From Mucilaginibacter oryzae (GTDB lineage Bacteria; Bacteroidota; Bacteroidia; Sphingobacteriales; Sphingobacteriaceae), in contig NZ_QGHA01000001.1 of NCBI RefSeq assembly GCF_003148845.1, forward strand, positions 868,001-932,000: a stretch of 64,000 bases of DNA. The letters run 5' to 3'. Below the pieces are notes generated by a model that worked only from the letters and a program-made list of their open reading frames with translations, ran no database searches and was not told the DNA's origin. The translations under genes and the position numbers were made by a program. Positions within the stretch are counted from its first letter, which is position 1. Each line of letters opens with the position of its first letter. Of the stretch, positions 50,415-59,765 are shown piece after piece.

Positions 50415-51074
50415 CTATTTAATAGTATAGCTGATCAACTCCGATTTGGTAAGCTGTTTAGTTGGCGTTTTGGCATTGATAAGAATTACGCCGATGCCCT
50501 TGGCTATATAAAAATCCTGTACCAACTGGGTTTGATAATTAGCGCCTACTTTGATCTGCAGCTCGATAGTGCTGTGAATAACGTTATTGTAAGTTTTGCC
50601 CAGTACTACCTTCGAGATCCCTTTTTCGGCAATGGTGGTTTTTAGCCGGCCCTGTGCCGAGCTTTTGCCTTCGCCAATGGTGATATCTTTACTCCAGCTG
50701 GTTCCGGCGGCTACATTGTCATTCAGGTATTCAATTTCCATGGTTTCCCCGGTTTCGCCGTCTTCCTGCAGGCTGGTGTACAGGTGGTTTTCAAAAGCCA
50801 AATAGGCTTTATCGCTATCGCCGCTGTTAAGTGTATTGATCACATGATAAGTTTTAGCGCCTATTTTTTTGGTTTCGGCGCTCATGGTGTTGGTTGTCGT
50901 ATCAATATCCTGCCCATCGGTAAACGTATTGGTGTTTTTGTATTTCCAGGTAGAATTGGCGGTGATAGGCTGGTAGGTATCTCCACCGTTATTGTTGGGT
51001 TTGTTATCTTCTTTTTTGCAGGCACCAAAAAATAAAGTAACAATTGTGGTTAAGGTTAAAAGTGATCTTTTCAT
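50415..51074 (-). CDS. Lipoprotein of unknown function
   Basis: The 219-residue protein has a lipoprotein signal (LTLTTIVTLFFGACKKEDNK, lipobox Cys19). The mature part is beta-rich with a conserved-looking ANSTWKYKNTNTFTDGQDI start and a KLTKSELISYTIK end. Similar lipoproteins occur widely in Sphingobacteriaceae. I cannot assign a function. A terminator follows. Confidence 0.75.
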   Translation of the reverse strand: MKRSLLTLTTIVTLFFGACKKEDNKPNNNGGDTYQPITANSTWKYKNTNTFTDGQDIDTTTNTMSAETKKIGAKTYHVINTLNSGDSDKAYLAFENHLYTSLQEDGETGETMEIEYLNDNVAAGTSWSKDITIGEGKSSAQGRLKTTIAEKGISKVVLGKTYNNVIHSTIELQIKVGANYQTQLVQDFYIAKGIGVILINAKTPTKQLTKSELISYTIK

Positions 51075-51881
51075 TTCTGTAATAAAATTGTAAGGCCAAT
51101 GCGGCTGGTTTTAAGGTAAATATTTAATGTATCGCAGCATCCGGGGCGCCTCCGCTTGCTGCATTTTGGAGACATTAACGAGTAAAAAATCTGTTACGTT
51201 ACAATGAGTTGTGAATATTGTTTGGAAGGCTGAGAGATTTTGGTGTATTTATAAACTTAGTTTAAGAAGGCGATAGTGCACTTTTGCCAATAGTCATATT
51301 GCTGGCTTTTAGTTAATTGTAAAATAGGTGTTTTAACTTTTGATGTTTGCTGGTTTAAAAAGAAAAAGTAGCCGCAAAATTTTTCAAAAAAAGATGTTAA
51401 AAATAGGGAGTAGCTTAAAATAGCTATAAGTTGTGTTAGGGATAGGAGCGGATCCCGGCCCTGAGCTTAAGGCATGCAGGCGTATGAGCGTATAGCCAGG
51501 GCCGGAGGCAACACCATTATTCAGTTGGCAGTGTTGAGTGGGCAGTTTGCAGTTGATTTTTGCTTTTGGGGATTACACCGATTGGTTTTTGATTACACCG
51601 ATTTTGAACCGTTGAGGTTTTTTGATTTAGTTAATTTCGCTGATTTTTTTGTTTGAACCGGGATTTGGGGAGATTAAGTGATTCGCAGGATTTTTTCAAT
51701 CACAAGCTATGCAAAATGCAATCTCTTCTTAAGTTTCCAATTCTGAAAATTTTATAATTCTGTAAATTCTGATTCAGACAAAAGAGAGACGTAATGAAAT
51801 CCCCCATCCCCCACCCCCAATCCCGGTTCAGACAAACAATCCCCCATCCCAAACCCCATCTCACAATTTCCTCAAAATCTA
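51075..51881. other. Long intergenic region before rplM
   Basis: No gene is supported. The region contains the 20-bp direct repeat listed next, a CAGTTGGCAGT...GGGCAGTTTGCAGTT repeat at about 51520-51555 (a related piece at 45348-45362), and C-rich stretches at 51800-51850. The rplM promoter lies at its right end. Confidence 0.5.
51571..51603. repeat. Direct repeat GATTACACCGATT
   Basis: GATTACACCGATT occurs at 51571-51583 and 51591-51603, one 20-base period apart. Confidence 0.7.
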
Positions 51882-51912
51882 TTTGCTAATAAGATAATTA
51901 ACCCTATCTTTG
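51882..51912 (+). promoter_or_regulatory. Promoter of the rplM-rpsI-rpsB operon
   Basis: TTTG at 51882-51885 and TATCTTTG at 51905-51912 are 19 bases apart. A short leader hairpin (CCCG...CGGG) follows before the GTG start. Confidence 0.75.
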
Positions 51913-51966
51913 CAGTCCCGAAAATACGGGGTATAATAAACGTTTAAACAATTTAATTTAAAGCAA

Positions 51967-52404
51967 GTGAATACGTTAAGTTACAAAACTGTCTCAGCCA
52001 ACAAAAAAACCGTTAACAAACAATGGGTTGTTGTTGACGCGGAGGGCGAGATTTTGGGGCGCTTGTCTACAAAGATCGCAATGATCATTCGTGGAAAAAA
52101 CAAGCCTGATTTTACCCCAAACGTAGACTGCGGTGATAACGTGATTGTTATCAATGCAGACAAGGTGAAACTGACCGGTAACAAACTGAGCGACAAGGTT
52201 TATGTTCGTTACACTGGTTATCCAGGCGGTCAGCGTTTTATTTCTCCTAAGGAGTTATTGGCGAAACATCCAACCCGCATCATCGAGAAAGCGGTACGTG
52301 GTATGTTACCTAAAAATCGTTTGGGTAAAGCATTATTCGGCAATTTGCATGTATATGCAGGTGCTGAGCATCCTCATGCAGCGCAAAACCCGACAGCCAT
52401 TTAA
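51967..52404 (+). CDS. rplM: 50S ribosomal protein L13
   Basis: The 145-residue product is full length. Signature stretches are WVVVDAEGEILGRLSTKIAM and YVRYTGYPGGQRF, then RMLPKNRLG-type AVRGMLPKNRLGKALF. It is an early assembly protein of the large subunit. The start is GTG at 51967. A later ATG would cut the conserved N-terminus. It heads the rplM-rpsI-rpsB run, as in most bacteria. Confidence 0.97.
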   Translation: MNTLSYKTVSANKKTVNKQWVVVDAEGEILGRLSTKIAMIIRGKNKPDFTPNVDCGDNVIVINADKVKLTGNKLSDKVYVRYTGYPGGQRFISPKELLAKHPTRIIEKAVRGMLPKNRLGKALFGNLHVYAGAEHPHAAQNPTAI

Positions 52405-52416
52405 TTTTTAATTTTT

Positions 52417-52422
52417 AAGGAG
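52417..52422 (+). promoter_or_regulatory. Shine-Dalgarno site of rpsI
   Basis: AAGGAG lies 7 bases before the rpsI ATG. Clear Shine-Dalgarno sites are rare in this phylum. Confidence 0.7.
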
Positions 52423-52429
52423 AAAAAAA

Positions 52430-52816
52430 ATGCCAACAACTAACACTTCAGGCAGAAGAAAAACAGCCGTTGCCCGCATCTACCTTACAGAAGGAAATGG
52501 CGCGATCATCGTTAACGGTAAAGATTACAAAGAGTATTTCCCTACTTTGCCATTACAATACATTGTTACCCAAAGCACAGAGGTATCTGGCAGCACCGGT
52601 AAATATGATGTTAAAGTAAATGTTGCAGGTGGTGGTGTAAAAGGACAGGCAGAAGCCGTTCGTTTAGCTATCGCTAAAGCTATTGTTGAACTTGATGCTG
52701 AAAAGAAACCGGCATTACGTGCCAAAGGCTTAATGACCCGCGACGACCGTATGGTTGAGCGTAAAAAACCAGGTCGCAGGAAAGCACGTAAGAGATTCCA
52801 ATTCAGTAAACGTTAA
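52430..52816 (+). CDS. rpsI: 30S ribosomal protein S9
   Basis: The 128-residue protein has the S9 signatures GRRKTAVARIYLTEG near the N-terminus and the C-terminal basic tail KKPGRRKARKRFQFSKR, whose final Lys-Arg reaches the tRNA in the P site. Part of the small subunit. The gene starts 25 bases after rplM. Confidence 0.98.
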   Translation: MPTTNTSGRRKTAVARIYLTEGNGAIIVNGKDYKEYFPTLPLQYIVTQSTEVSGSTGKYDVKVNVAGGGVKGQAEAVRLAIAKAIVELDAEKKPALRAKGLMTRDDRMVERKKPGRRKARKRFQFSKR

Positions 52817-52820
52817 TCAC

Positions 52821-52826
52821 AGGAGG
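52821..52826 (+). promoter_or_regulatory. Shine-Dalgarno site of rpsB
   Basis: AGGAGG lies 8 bases before the rpsB ATG, a perfect anti-16S match. Confidence 0.75.
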
Positions 52827-52834
52827 ACAACAAA

Positions 52835-53674
52835 ATGGCAAGAACAACTTATCAGGATTTACTGGACGCTGGTGTACACTTTGGTCACCTTACCCGCAAA
52901 TGGGATCCGAAAATGTCGCAGTACATTTTCATGGAACGTAACGGTATCCACATTATCGATTTAAATAAAACCTTAACCAAGGTTGAAGAAGCTGCTGCAG
53001 CTATAAAACAAATTGTAAAATCAGGCCGTAAGGTATTATTCGTAGCTACGAAGAAACAAGCGAAAGATATCGTTGCTGATTATGCAAAAAGCGTAAACAT
53101 GCCATACATCACCGAGCGTTGGTTGGGTGGTATGTTAACCAACTTTACTACCGTACGTAAGTCGATCAAAAAGATGTCTAACATCGATAAACTGACTAAA
53201 GACGGTACTTACAGCAACCTTTCTAAAAAAGAGCGCCTGATGATTCAGCGTGAGCGTGTTAAATTGGAAACCCTTTTAGGTGGTATCTCTGATCTGAACC
53301 GTTTACCGGCTGCATTGTTCCTGATCGACGTTAAGAAAGAGCACATCGCGGTTTCTGAAGCATTGAAGCTGAATATCCCAACCTTTGCAATGGTTGATAC
53401 CAACTCTGATCCTTCAAACATCGATTTCCCGATCCCTGCGAATGACGATGCTACCAAATCAATCTCTTTGATCACCAGTATCATCATCAAAGCTATCGAA
53501 GAAGGTTTAGATGAGCGCAAACGCGAGAAAGAAGACGAAGCTGAAAAAGAAGCAGTAGCTGCAAAAGCTAAAGCTGATGCTCCTGAAAGCAACGAAGGTG
53601 GCAAAAGAGCCCGTAAAGTTGCTGAAGTAAGCGCAGAAGCTGAAACAGAAGCTCCATCTGAAACAGAAGAATAA
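52835..53674 (+). CDS. rpsB: 30S ribosomal protein S2
   Basis: The 279-residue protein opens with LLDAGVHFGHLTRKWDPKM and has ERWLGGMLTNFTTV, both S2 signatures. A C-terminal extension (residues about 228-279) rich in Lys, Glu and Ala is longer than in most S2 proteins and typical of Bacteroidetes. It binds S1 and helps recruit mRNA. An R1 repeat directly follows the stop, then a terminator, so tsf is transcribed separately or by read-through. Confidence 0.98.
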   Translation: MARTTYQDLLDAGVHFGHLTRKWDPKMSQYIFMERNGIHIIDLNKTLTKVEEAAAAIKQIVKSGRKVLFVATKKQAKDIVADYAKSVNMPYITERWLGGMLTNFTTVRKSIKKMSNIDKLTKDGTYSNLSKKERLMIQRERVKLETLLGGISDLNRLPAALFLIDVKKEHIAVSEALKLNIPTFAMVDTNSDPSNIDFPIPANDDATKSISLITSIIIKAIEEGLDERKREKEDEAEKEAVAAKAKADAPESNEGGKRARKVAEVSAEAETEAPSETEE

Positions 53675-53699
53675 TCCCCCTAACCCCCTGAAGGGGGAA
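53672..53699. repeat. Dispersed repeat, family R1, at the rpsB stop codon
   Basis: ATCCCCCTAACCCCCTGAAG followed by GGGGAA starts at the rpsB stop codon. It is another copy of the elements at 62-88 and 9603-9628. Confidence 0.75.
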
Positions 53700-53719
53700 C
53701 AAGGAACAAATATTTAAAG

Positions 53720-53757
53720 CCTCCCTGATTCCATTAAAAGTATCAGGGAGGATTTTT
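53720..53757 (+). terminator. Terminator after rpsB
   Basis: CCTCCCTGAT pairs with ATCAGGGAGG around 12 bases, followed by ATTTTTAAT. Confidence 0.85.
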
Positions 53758-53847
53758 AATATTAAAAATAGTTGCGGGTTAATAATAGCGTAACACGCTT
53801 GCGGTAACTTGTAACCCGATATAAAAAATCTTAAAACTCAAAAAAAC

Positions 53848-54699
53848 ATGTCTACAGTACAAATTTCTGCAGCCGACGTAAACAAACTGCGCCAGCAAAC
53901 CGGTGCCGGTATGATGGATTGCAAAAAAGCATTAACCGAAACTAACGGTGATTTTGAAGCAGCTATCGATTTTTTAAGGAAAAAAGGTGCTAAAGTTGCA
54001 GCAAGCCGTCAGGACAGGGAATCAAACGAAGGCGTTGTTATTGCACGTACTTCGGCTGATTTTAAAACCGGTGTTGTAATTGAATTGAATTGCGAAACCG
54101 ATTTCGTAGCTAAAAACGCTGAGTTCGTAGCTTTTGCCAACCAGATTGCTAATACTGCCGTTGAAGCTAAACCTGCTACAATTGAAGACCTTTTAGCGTT
54201 AGAGATCGACGTTGAAACCGGTCGTCAGAAAATATCTGAAGCTATCATCGAAAAAACCGGCAAAATCGGCGAAAAAATCGGTGTCTCTAAATATGAAGTA
54301 ATTAACGGCGAAAAAGTTGTTGCTTACATCCACGGTAACTTCCGTTTAGGTGTATTGGTAGCACTAAGCACCGATGCTGCCGGCGCTGAAGAAGCAGGTA
54401 AAGACGTAGCTATGCAAATTGCAGCTATGAACCCTATCGCTTTAGATAAAGACGGTGTTGATGCTTCGGTAATTGAGCGTGAGCTTGAAATTGCTAAAGA
54501 GCAGATCCGTGCAGAAGGCAAACCAGAAGCAATGATTGAAAAAATTGCTGCCGGTAAACTGAACAAATTCTACAAAGACTCGACCCTGTTAAACCAGGAG
54601 TTTGTGAAAGATTCATCTAAGAGCGTTTCACAGTTCCTGAACGAGGTTGAAAAAGGCCTTACAGTAACCGCCTTTAAGCGGGTAGCTTTAGGAGCTTAA
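53848..54699 (+). CDS. tsf: Translation elongation factor Ts
   Basis: The 283-residue protein has the UBA-type start with LRQQTGAGMMDCKKALTETN (residues about 11-30), then the paired dimerisation and EF-Tu binding domains (CETDFVAKNAEF, YIHGNFRLGVLV). It is the guanine-nucleotide exchange factor of EF-Tu. The order rpsB-tsf is nearly universal. A strong terminator follows the stop. Confidence 0.98.
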   Translation: MSTVQISAADVNKLRQQTGAGMMDCKKALTETNGDFEAAIDFLRKKGAKVAASRQDRESNEGVVIARTSADFKTGVVIELNCETDFVAKNAEFVAFANQIANTAVEAKPATIEDLLALEIDVETGRQKISEAIIEKTGKIGEKIGVSKYEVINGEKVVAYIHGNFRLGVLVALSTDAAGAEEAGKDVAMQIAAMNPIALDKDGVDASVIERELEIAKEQIRAEGKPEAMIEKIAAGKLNKFYKDSTLLNQEFVKDSSKSVSQFLNEVEKGLTVTAFKRVALGA

Positions 54700-54707
54700 T
54701 TATATGG

Positions 54708-54739
54708 AATCCCCCGATGAAAATCGGGGGATTTTTTTT
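54708..54739 (+). terminator. Terminator after tsf
   Basis: AATCCCCCGAT and ATCGGGGGATT pair perfectly around GAAA, followed by a run of T. Confidence 0.92.
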
Positions 54740-54740
54740 A

Positions 54741-54840
54741 CCCCACCCAACCGTCCCCGGTAGGGAGGGCTTTGTTATGAAAGTGGACTTTACAATGTAA
54801 AATAAATGTCTCCCCTCCCGGGGGAGATTTAGAGGGGGCT
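54741..54840. repeat. Dispersed repeat, family R2, touching nagA
   Basis: It starts CCCCACCCAACCGTCCCCGG and ends GGAGATTTAGAGGGGGCT. One base separates it from the nagA ATG at 54842. Partners: 16758-16843 and 56798-56885. Confidence 0.85.
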
Positions 54841-54841
54841 T

Positions 54842-55960
54842 ATGATCGCATTACACAACCTCAAACTAATTTCCACCGGCACCATCGCCGAAGGCCAGGC
54901 CGTTTTAATCTCTAACGGAACCATCATTGATGTGATCAGCGAAGCCGCCATCCCGACGGATGCTGAAAAGAAAGATCTGAACGGCTCATACCTTGCACCG
55001 GGCCTTATCGATCTGCAGATTTATGGCAGCGGAGGTAAGCTATTTGCGGGCACGCCAACGGTAGATGCGCTCGAGCAACTGGAGAACGACCTGTTAAACC
55101 AGGGCACTACTGGTGTTTTTGCCACAATAGGTACCAATACCAACGATATTGTTGAAGCAGGTATAGAAGCTGCAAAAATATACCGTGAAAAAGCCAGAGG
55201 CGCTTTCTGGGGATTGCACCTGGAAGGGCCATATCTCAATCCTGCCAAAAAAGGCGCGCATCCGGAGAAGTTTATCAAAAAGGCTACGCTTGCCGAGGTG
55301 AAAGGTTGGGTTGAAAAGGCTGACGGCGTTATCAAGATGATCACCATTGCGCCGGAGTTACAGGACCAGGAGGTGATTGATTATTTATTTGGGCAGGGTA
55401 TTATCCTATCATCAGGCCATAGCAATGCCACTTACGCCGAGGGGAAGGCATTTTTAAAGAAACCGGTACAGGCGGTTACCCATTTGTTTAACGCTATGCC
55501 GCAAATGCATCACCGTGAACCCGGCTATATCCCGGCTATTTTTGAAGAACGTCCGTATACCAGCATTGTGGCCGACGGCATCCATGTTGATTTTGCCATG
55601 ATCCGCCTGGCCAAGCGCGAATTAGGCGATAAGCTGTTTTTGATTACCGACGCGGTGACCCAAACTAAAGAAGGCGCCTACCAGCATGAATTGCGGGGCG
55701 ACAGGTACACCATGCCCGATGGTACATTATCCGGCTCAAACCTTACCATGCTTAAAGCGGTTGAAAACTGCGTTAAAAAGGTTGGAATAGGCCTGGCCGA
55801 AGCCGTAAATATGGCTTCATTGTACCCGGCAGAGCTGGCATCGCAAACCAAAAAAGGTGCGATTAAAAAAGGTTTTGATGCCGATATGATTGTGTTTAAC
55901 ACTGATTTTGAAGTGCTTGGAACTATACTTGCAGGCAATTTTTTAACAAAGACAACATAA
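54842..55960 (+). CDS. nagA: N-acetylglucosamine-6-phosphate deacetylase
   Basis: The 372-residue amidohydrolase removes the acetyl group from GlcNAc-6-phosphate in amino-sugar use and wall recycling. Family motifs are LAPGLIDLQIYGSGG, HLEGPYLNPAKKGAH, SGHSNATY, THLFNAMP and the catalytic Asp in ITDAVTQTKEG. In many NagA the first metal site is GxxDxHxHG, while here it reads DLQIYGSGG, so the enzyme is of the one-metal type. The ATG directly follows an R2 repeat. No other nag genes are near. Confidence 0.92.
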   Translation: MIALHNLKLISTGTIAEGQAVLISNGTIIDVISEAAIPTDAEKKDLNGSYLAPGLIDLQIYGSGGKLFAGTPTVDALEQLENDLLNQGTTGVFATIGTNTNDIVEAGIEAAKIYREKARGAFWGLHLEGPYLNPAKKGAHPEKFIKKATLAEVKGWVEKADGVIKMITIAPELQDQEVIDYLFGQGIILSSGHSNATYAEGKAFLKKPVQAVTHLFNAMPQMHHREPGYIPAIFEERPYTSIVADGIHVDFAMIRLAKRELGDKLFLITDAVTQTKEGAYQHELRGDRYTMPDGTLSGSNLTMLKAVENCVKKVGIGLAEAVNMASLYPAELASQTKKGAIKKGFDADMIVFNTDFEVLGTILAGNFLTKTT

Positions 55961-56085
55961 AATTTTAACACTGAAATTTATTCGCTATTTTTGGCGAACT
56001 ACTCCCTTATGAACAGAGCTTTGTCAATTCTTGATATAAACAAAAGCAGGTTTCATTCATTTCTATTTTTAACAAATCACACCAA

Positions 56086-56790
56086 ATGAAATACAAAAGG
56101 ATATTACTGAAACTTTCGGGCGAATCGCTGATGGGCGGCAGGCAATATGGTATTGATAACAACCAGGTATTGCAGTACGCTCACGACATTAAAAACGTTT
56201 ATGACGCTGGTATTGAAATAGCGGTAGTTGTTGGGGGCGGTAATATATTCAGGGGCCTGAGCGCCGAAAAATCGGGCATGGAGCGTGCACAGGCCGACTA
56301 TATGGGTATGCTTGCTACCGTAATCAATTGCATGGCCTTGCAAAACGCGCTGGAAAGCATTGGTGTGGAAACCCGCTTGCAATCGGCTATTAAAATGGAA
56401 CAAATATGCGAACCTTACATCCGCCGCCGTGCTATGCACCATTTGGAAATGGGCAAAATCGTGATTTTTGGCGCAGGTACCGGTAACCCTTATTTTACTA
56501 CCGATACTGCCGCTTCGTTACGCGCTATTGAAATCAAGGCCGATGTGGTATTAAAAGGTACCCGTGTTGACGGTATTTACACTGCTGATCCGGAGAAAGA
56601 CCCAACCGCAACCCGCTATGACGAAATTACTTTCCAGGAAGTATATGACAAAGGACTTAACGTAATGGACATGACCGCCATTACCCTTTGCCAGGAAAAT
56701 AAACTGCCTATCATTGTTTTCGATATGAACAAAGAAGGTAACTTTATGAAGATTGCCAAAGGCGAACACATTGGTACGCTGGTAAAGTAA
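56086..56790 (+). CDS. pyrH: Uridylate kinase
   Basis: The 234-residue protein phosphorylates UMP to UDP and is allosterically controlled by GTP and UTP. Motifs include [13 protein letters not shown] (residues 5-17), [11 protein letters not shown] and [19 protein letters not shown]. The length is normal. In many bacteria frr follows. Here the next gene is on the opposite strand, and only an R2 repeat and a terminator follow. Confidence 0.97.
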   Translation: MKYKRILLKLSGESLMGGRQYGIDNNQVLQYAHDIKNVYDAGIEIAVVVGGGNIFRGLSAEKSGMERAQADYMGMLATVINCMALQNALESIGVETRLQSAIKMEQICEPYIRRRAMHHLEMGKIVIFGAGTGNPYFTTDTAASLRAIEIKADVVLKGTRVDGIYTADPEKDPTATRYDEITFQEVYDKGLNVMDMTAITLCQENKLPIIVFDMNKEGNFMKIAKGEHIGTLVK

Positions 56791-56797
56791 CGCATAA

Positions 56798-56885
56798 CCC
56801 CACCCAAACCTCCCGCGGAGTGAGGGCTTTAAAAAAGGAAAATCATAAAAAAGTCTCCCCTTCCGGGGGAGATTTAGAGGGGGCT
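56798..56885. repeat. Dispersed repeat, family R2
   Basis: It starts CCCCACCCAAACCTCCCGCG and ends GGAGATTTAGAGGGGGCTT. Third copy in the window, here after pyrH and not next to a start codon. Confidence 0.85.
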
Positions 56886-56983
56886 TAAATAATAGTCTTC
56901 TTTAGCACATAAAGCTTTAAGCTTTCGGGTTTATGCTTTCAGCTTAAAAAACATAACCCCGCCCTGCAAATTATTACTAAACA

Positions 56984-57016
56984 GAAAGGCCGCTCTGGTA
57001 ACAGATACGGCCTTTC
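56984..57016. terminator. Hairpin terminator between pyrH and the M1 peptidase gene
   Basis: GAAAGGCCG pairs with CGGCCTTTC. It lies about 20 bases beyond the convergent peptidase stop. Confidence 0.75.
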
Positions 57017-57037
57017 ATGTTATATATGCTTAATTAA

Positions 57038-59536
57038 TTATTTGGCGTCATTTACAGCTTTAATGGCTTCATCGGCAACTTTGGCCGAAGCATCGTCTTT
57101 CATGGCTGTACGGGCAGCTTTGATAGCTTCCAGCTGGGTAACAACAAATGGTGCAGCACCATATACTTTAAACCTGATACCGGCCTCTTTTAACTGACCA
57201 ATACCTTGTTGCGCATATTCCGGCTTGTTAACTTTTGCAGTCATATCGGCAAAACCCCTTAAGTTGTTGAATTTTTCCTGGATGCCGGCATCAATAAAAT
57301 GCTGGTAAACATAGGGCCATTCGGCATCATTACCGTTTGCGGTGTAAAGGTTCATAATAGCGGATGTAAGCGCGCCCCTGTTATCTTTCTCAAGGCCTTT
57401 TGCAAGGCTCATAGCTTTAGCCGGATCAAGCAGCGCGATTGCGTTTAAAGCAGCACCCTGCACAGCGTATGATTGGCTTGAAAGCGATTGCGTGAACAGG
57501 TTCATGTTGCCGCTTGCTTTCAATTTACCTAAAGCGCTTAAGGCAGCCGCGCGTACCAATGTATTATCATCAGTTTGCGCAAGCGAGGCGAGGATTGGCT
57601 GCGCCGGGTTACGGATATCATCTTTAGTGAGGTTCAGGGCTTTGATAGCCTTTATGCGTAGTCCGTAATATTTGTCTTTTAAAGCTGCTATCAGAATTTT
57701 TTGTGCTTCCTTGCGGGTTTGGTCAGATGCGGCGGCCTCTATAGCTTCGTAACGGTCGAGGTAATTCGGCGCGTTGAAGTACTGGAATGAAAACTCATCG
57801 ATGGTTTTGTTATCGGTTTTCTTAGTTAACAGGATCTTGTCCGCGTCAACGTTAACCAGGTCGGGCTTGCCGGCCAGTTGATAGCTAACCGAATCAACTT
57901 TGTTATTCATCCAGGCTTTGTAACGCACTTTTTTACCGCCCTGGTACACATCGATAGCCATTGGTAACTTGAAGGTTTGGCCATCCTGGGTTTGTTTCAG
58001 GTAAACGGTTTCGGTTTTGGTAGCCTCATCCCATTTATAACTGATATTCAGTATCGGGTGACCGGCACCATAATACCATTGATTGAAGAACCAGTTCAGA
58101 TCCTGTCCGCTGGCTTCTTCAAAAGCTAAACGCAGTTGCTGGGCTTCGCCGTTTTTAAAGGCGTTGGTTTTAAGGTAAATGTTAAGGCCTTTGTAAAACG
58201 CGGCGTTACCTAAATAGTTGCGCAGCATATTCAGGATGCGGCCGCCTTTTTGATAGGTAACGGCATCAAATACTTCCTCTTTATCTGCATAATAAAAACG
58301 TACCAGATTTTTGGTATTGGCACCCGGCGAGCGCAGGTACGACTGCATGTCGGTGTAGTTGTGGTCATCACCGGCATCTTTACCGTATTTATGCTCGGCC
58401 CAGATGGTTTCGCTGAAGTTGGCGAATGATTCGTTAACGGTTAAGTTGCTCCAGCTTTCGGCGGTTACATAATCGCCAAACCATTGGTGAAATAATTCGT
58501 GTACAATGGTGCTTTGGCCGCTGCTGAAATAAGCGTCTAACAGCTCGCGTTTGGTAGCTTGTACGTAATCGCCGTGCAGGGTAGCCGATGTATTTTCCAT
58601 GGCGCCGCTTACATAATCACGAACAACAATCTGCGAGTATTTAACCCATGGATAATCAACACCTAAAGTTTTTGAATAAAAATCGATCACCTCCGGTGTA
58701 AATCCAAATATGTCTTTAGCGTAAGGGGCGTATTTAGGCTCGAGGTAATAGCTTACTTCTTTATCCTTCCATTTGTCTTTATAAATTTTAAAGTCGCCTA
58801 CAGCCATCATAAACAAATATGGCGAGTGCGGCAGTTCCTGTTTCCAGGTATCGGTGCGGGTGCCATCAGCGTTGGTTTTTTGTGATACCAGTTTACCGTT
58901 GGATAGGGTTACGTACTTTGCAGGTACGGTCATGGTAATCTCTTCGGTGGTTTTCTGGCTTGGCTTATCGATGGTAGGGAACCAGCACGATGATGATTCA
59001 GTTTCGCCCTGTGTCCAGATCTGTACCGGTTTATCTTTTTCAGTACCGTCGGGGTTGATAAAATATAAACCTTTTGCATCATTAATGGCCGCGCTGCCTT
59101 TTACCTTAAGTTCGTTAGGTTTGGCAGTGTAATCAATGTAAATGGTATAATTTTCATTGTTTTGATAAACTTTATCCAGTTTAATAGCTACCGAAAGGCT
59201 ATCATCATATTTAAATTTCAGCGGTATGTTTTTACCGTTTTTTACTACCGCGACACTTTTCAGGTCCATGCCTTTGGCATCAAGGCGGAGGCTGTCGGTT
59301 GGGTAAAAATGAGGTTTCAGCGTAACCCATTCTTTGCCGTACAGGTAACGTTTTTTGTAATCGAACCTAACATCAAGTTTGGTGTGGATCAGGTCGTTTA
59401 CTTTAGTAGGTACCGCACGGTAAATTTTAAGTTCAGGGTTTTCGGGAGCCGGTGCCTGCTGGGCATAGGCCGTTGCCATTGCAGAAGTGAGCGCGCACGA
59501 CAGCAAAAGTTTTTTGAGTAGTTTTCGATCAGTCAT
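57038..59536 (-). CDS. M1-family aminopeptidase with HEAT-like C-terminus
   Basis: The 832-residue secreted protein (signal peptide about residues 1-25, ending AYAQ) is a zinc metallopeptidase. It has the substrate-anchoring GAMEN and the metal site HELFHQWFG with the third ligand Glu in NLTVNESFANF. The last 250 residues form an alpha-helical repeat region (KAIKALNLTKDDIRNPAQPI and LVRAAALSALGKL) resembling HEAT repeats. It cleaves N-terminal residues of peptides in the periplasm. The length is at the upper end of the family. Confidence 0.95.
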   Translation of the reverse strand: MTDRKLLKKLLLSCALTSAMATAYAQQAPAPENPELKIYRAVPTKVNDLIHTKLDVRFDYKKRYLYGKEWVTLKPHFYPTDSLRLDAKGMDLKSVAVVKNGKNIPLKFKYDDSLSVAIKLDKVYQNNENYTIYIDYTAKPNELKVKGSAAINDAKGLYFINPDGTEKDKPVQIWTQGETESSSCWFPTIDKPSQKTTEEITMTVPAKYVTLSNGKLVSQKTNADGTRTDTWKQELPHSPYLFMMAVGDFKIYKDKWKDKEVSYYLEPKYAPYAKDIFGFTPEVIDFYSKTLGVDYPWVKYSQIVVRDYVSGAMENTSATLHGDYVQATKRELLDAYFSSGQSTIVHELFHQWFGDYVTAESWSNLTVNESFANFSETIWAEHKYGKDAGDDHNYTDMQSYLRSPGANTKNLVRFYYADKEEVFDAVTYQKGGRILNMLRNYLGNAAFYKGLNIYLKTNAFKNGEAQQLRLAFEEASGQDLNWFFNQWYYGAGHPILNISYKWDEATKTETVYLKQTQDGQTFKLPMAIDVYQGGKKVRYKAWMNNKVDSVSYQLAGKPDLVNVDADKILLTKKTDNKTIDEFSFQYFNAPNYLDRYEAIEAAASDQTRKEAQKILIAALKDKYYGLRIKAIKALNLTKDDIRNPAQPILASLAQTDDNTLVRAAALSALGKLKASGNMNLFTQSLSSQSYAVQGAALNAIALLDPAKAMSLAKGLEKDNRGALTSAIMNLYTANGNDAEWPYVYQHFIDAGIQEKFNNLRGFADMTAKVNKPEYAQQGIGQLKEAGIRFKVYGAAPFVVTQLEAIKAARTAMKDDASAKVADEAIKAVNDAK

Positions 59537-59765
59537 ATATAATTTATAACAACAAGTTTTTCTTTTACAGGCTGTTAAGAATAGTTAATGTTCAAATATA
59601 CTAATTAACAAGCAAAACGTATTGTGCGTAAATCACCTATGACGCTCGGGAACGGAATATGTTACGGGAATATGTGTTTTTTAATGGTGGTTATAATTTA
59701 CTGCTGACGTTAGCTTGGTATCAACTGAAAACCAGGCTTTTCTATATCAACGGGAAAAGTATGAA

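Noticed and set aside
51474..51656. 60-residue frame before rplM
   Set aside because: It overlaps simple direct repeats and has no start context or conservation pattern.
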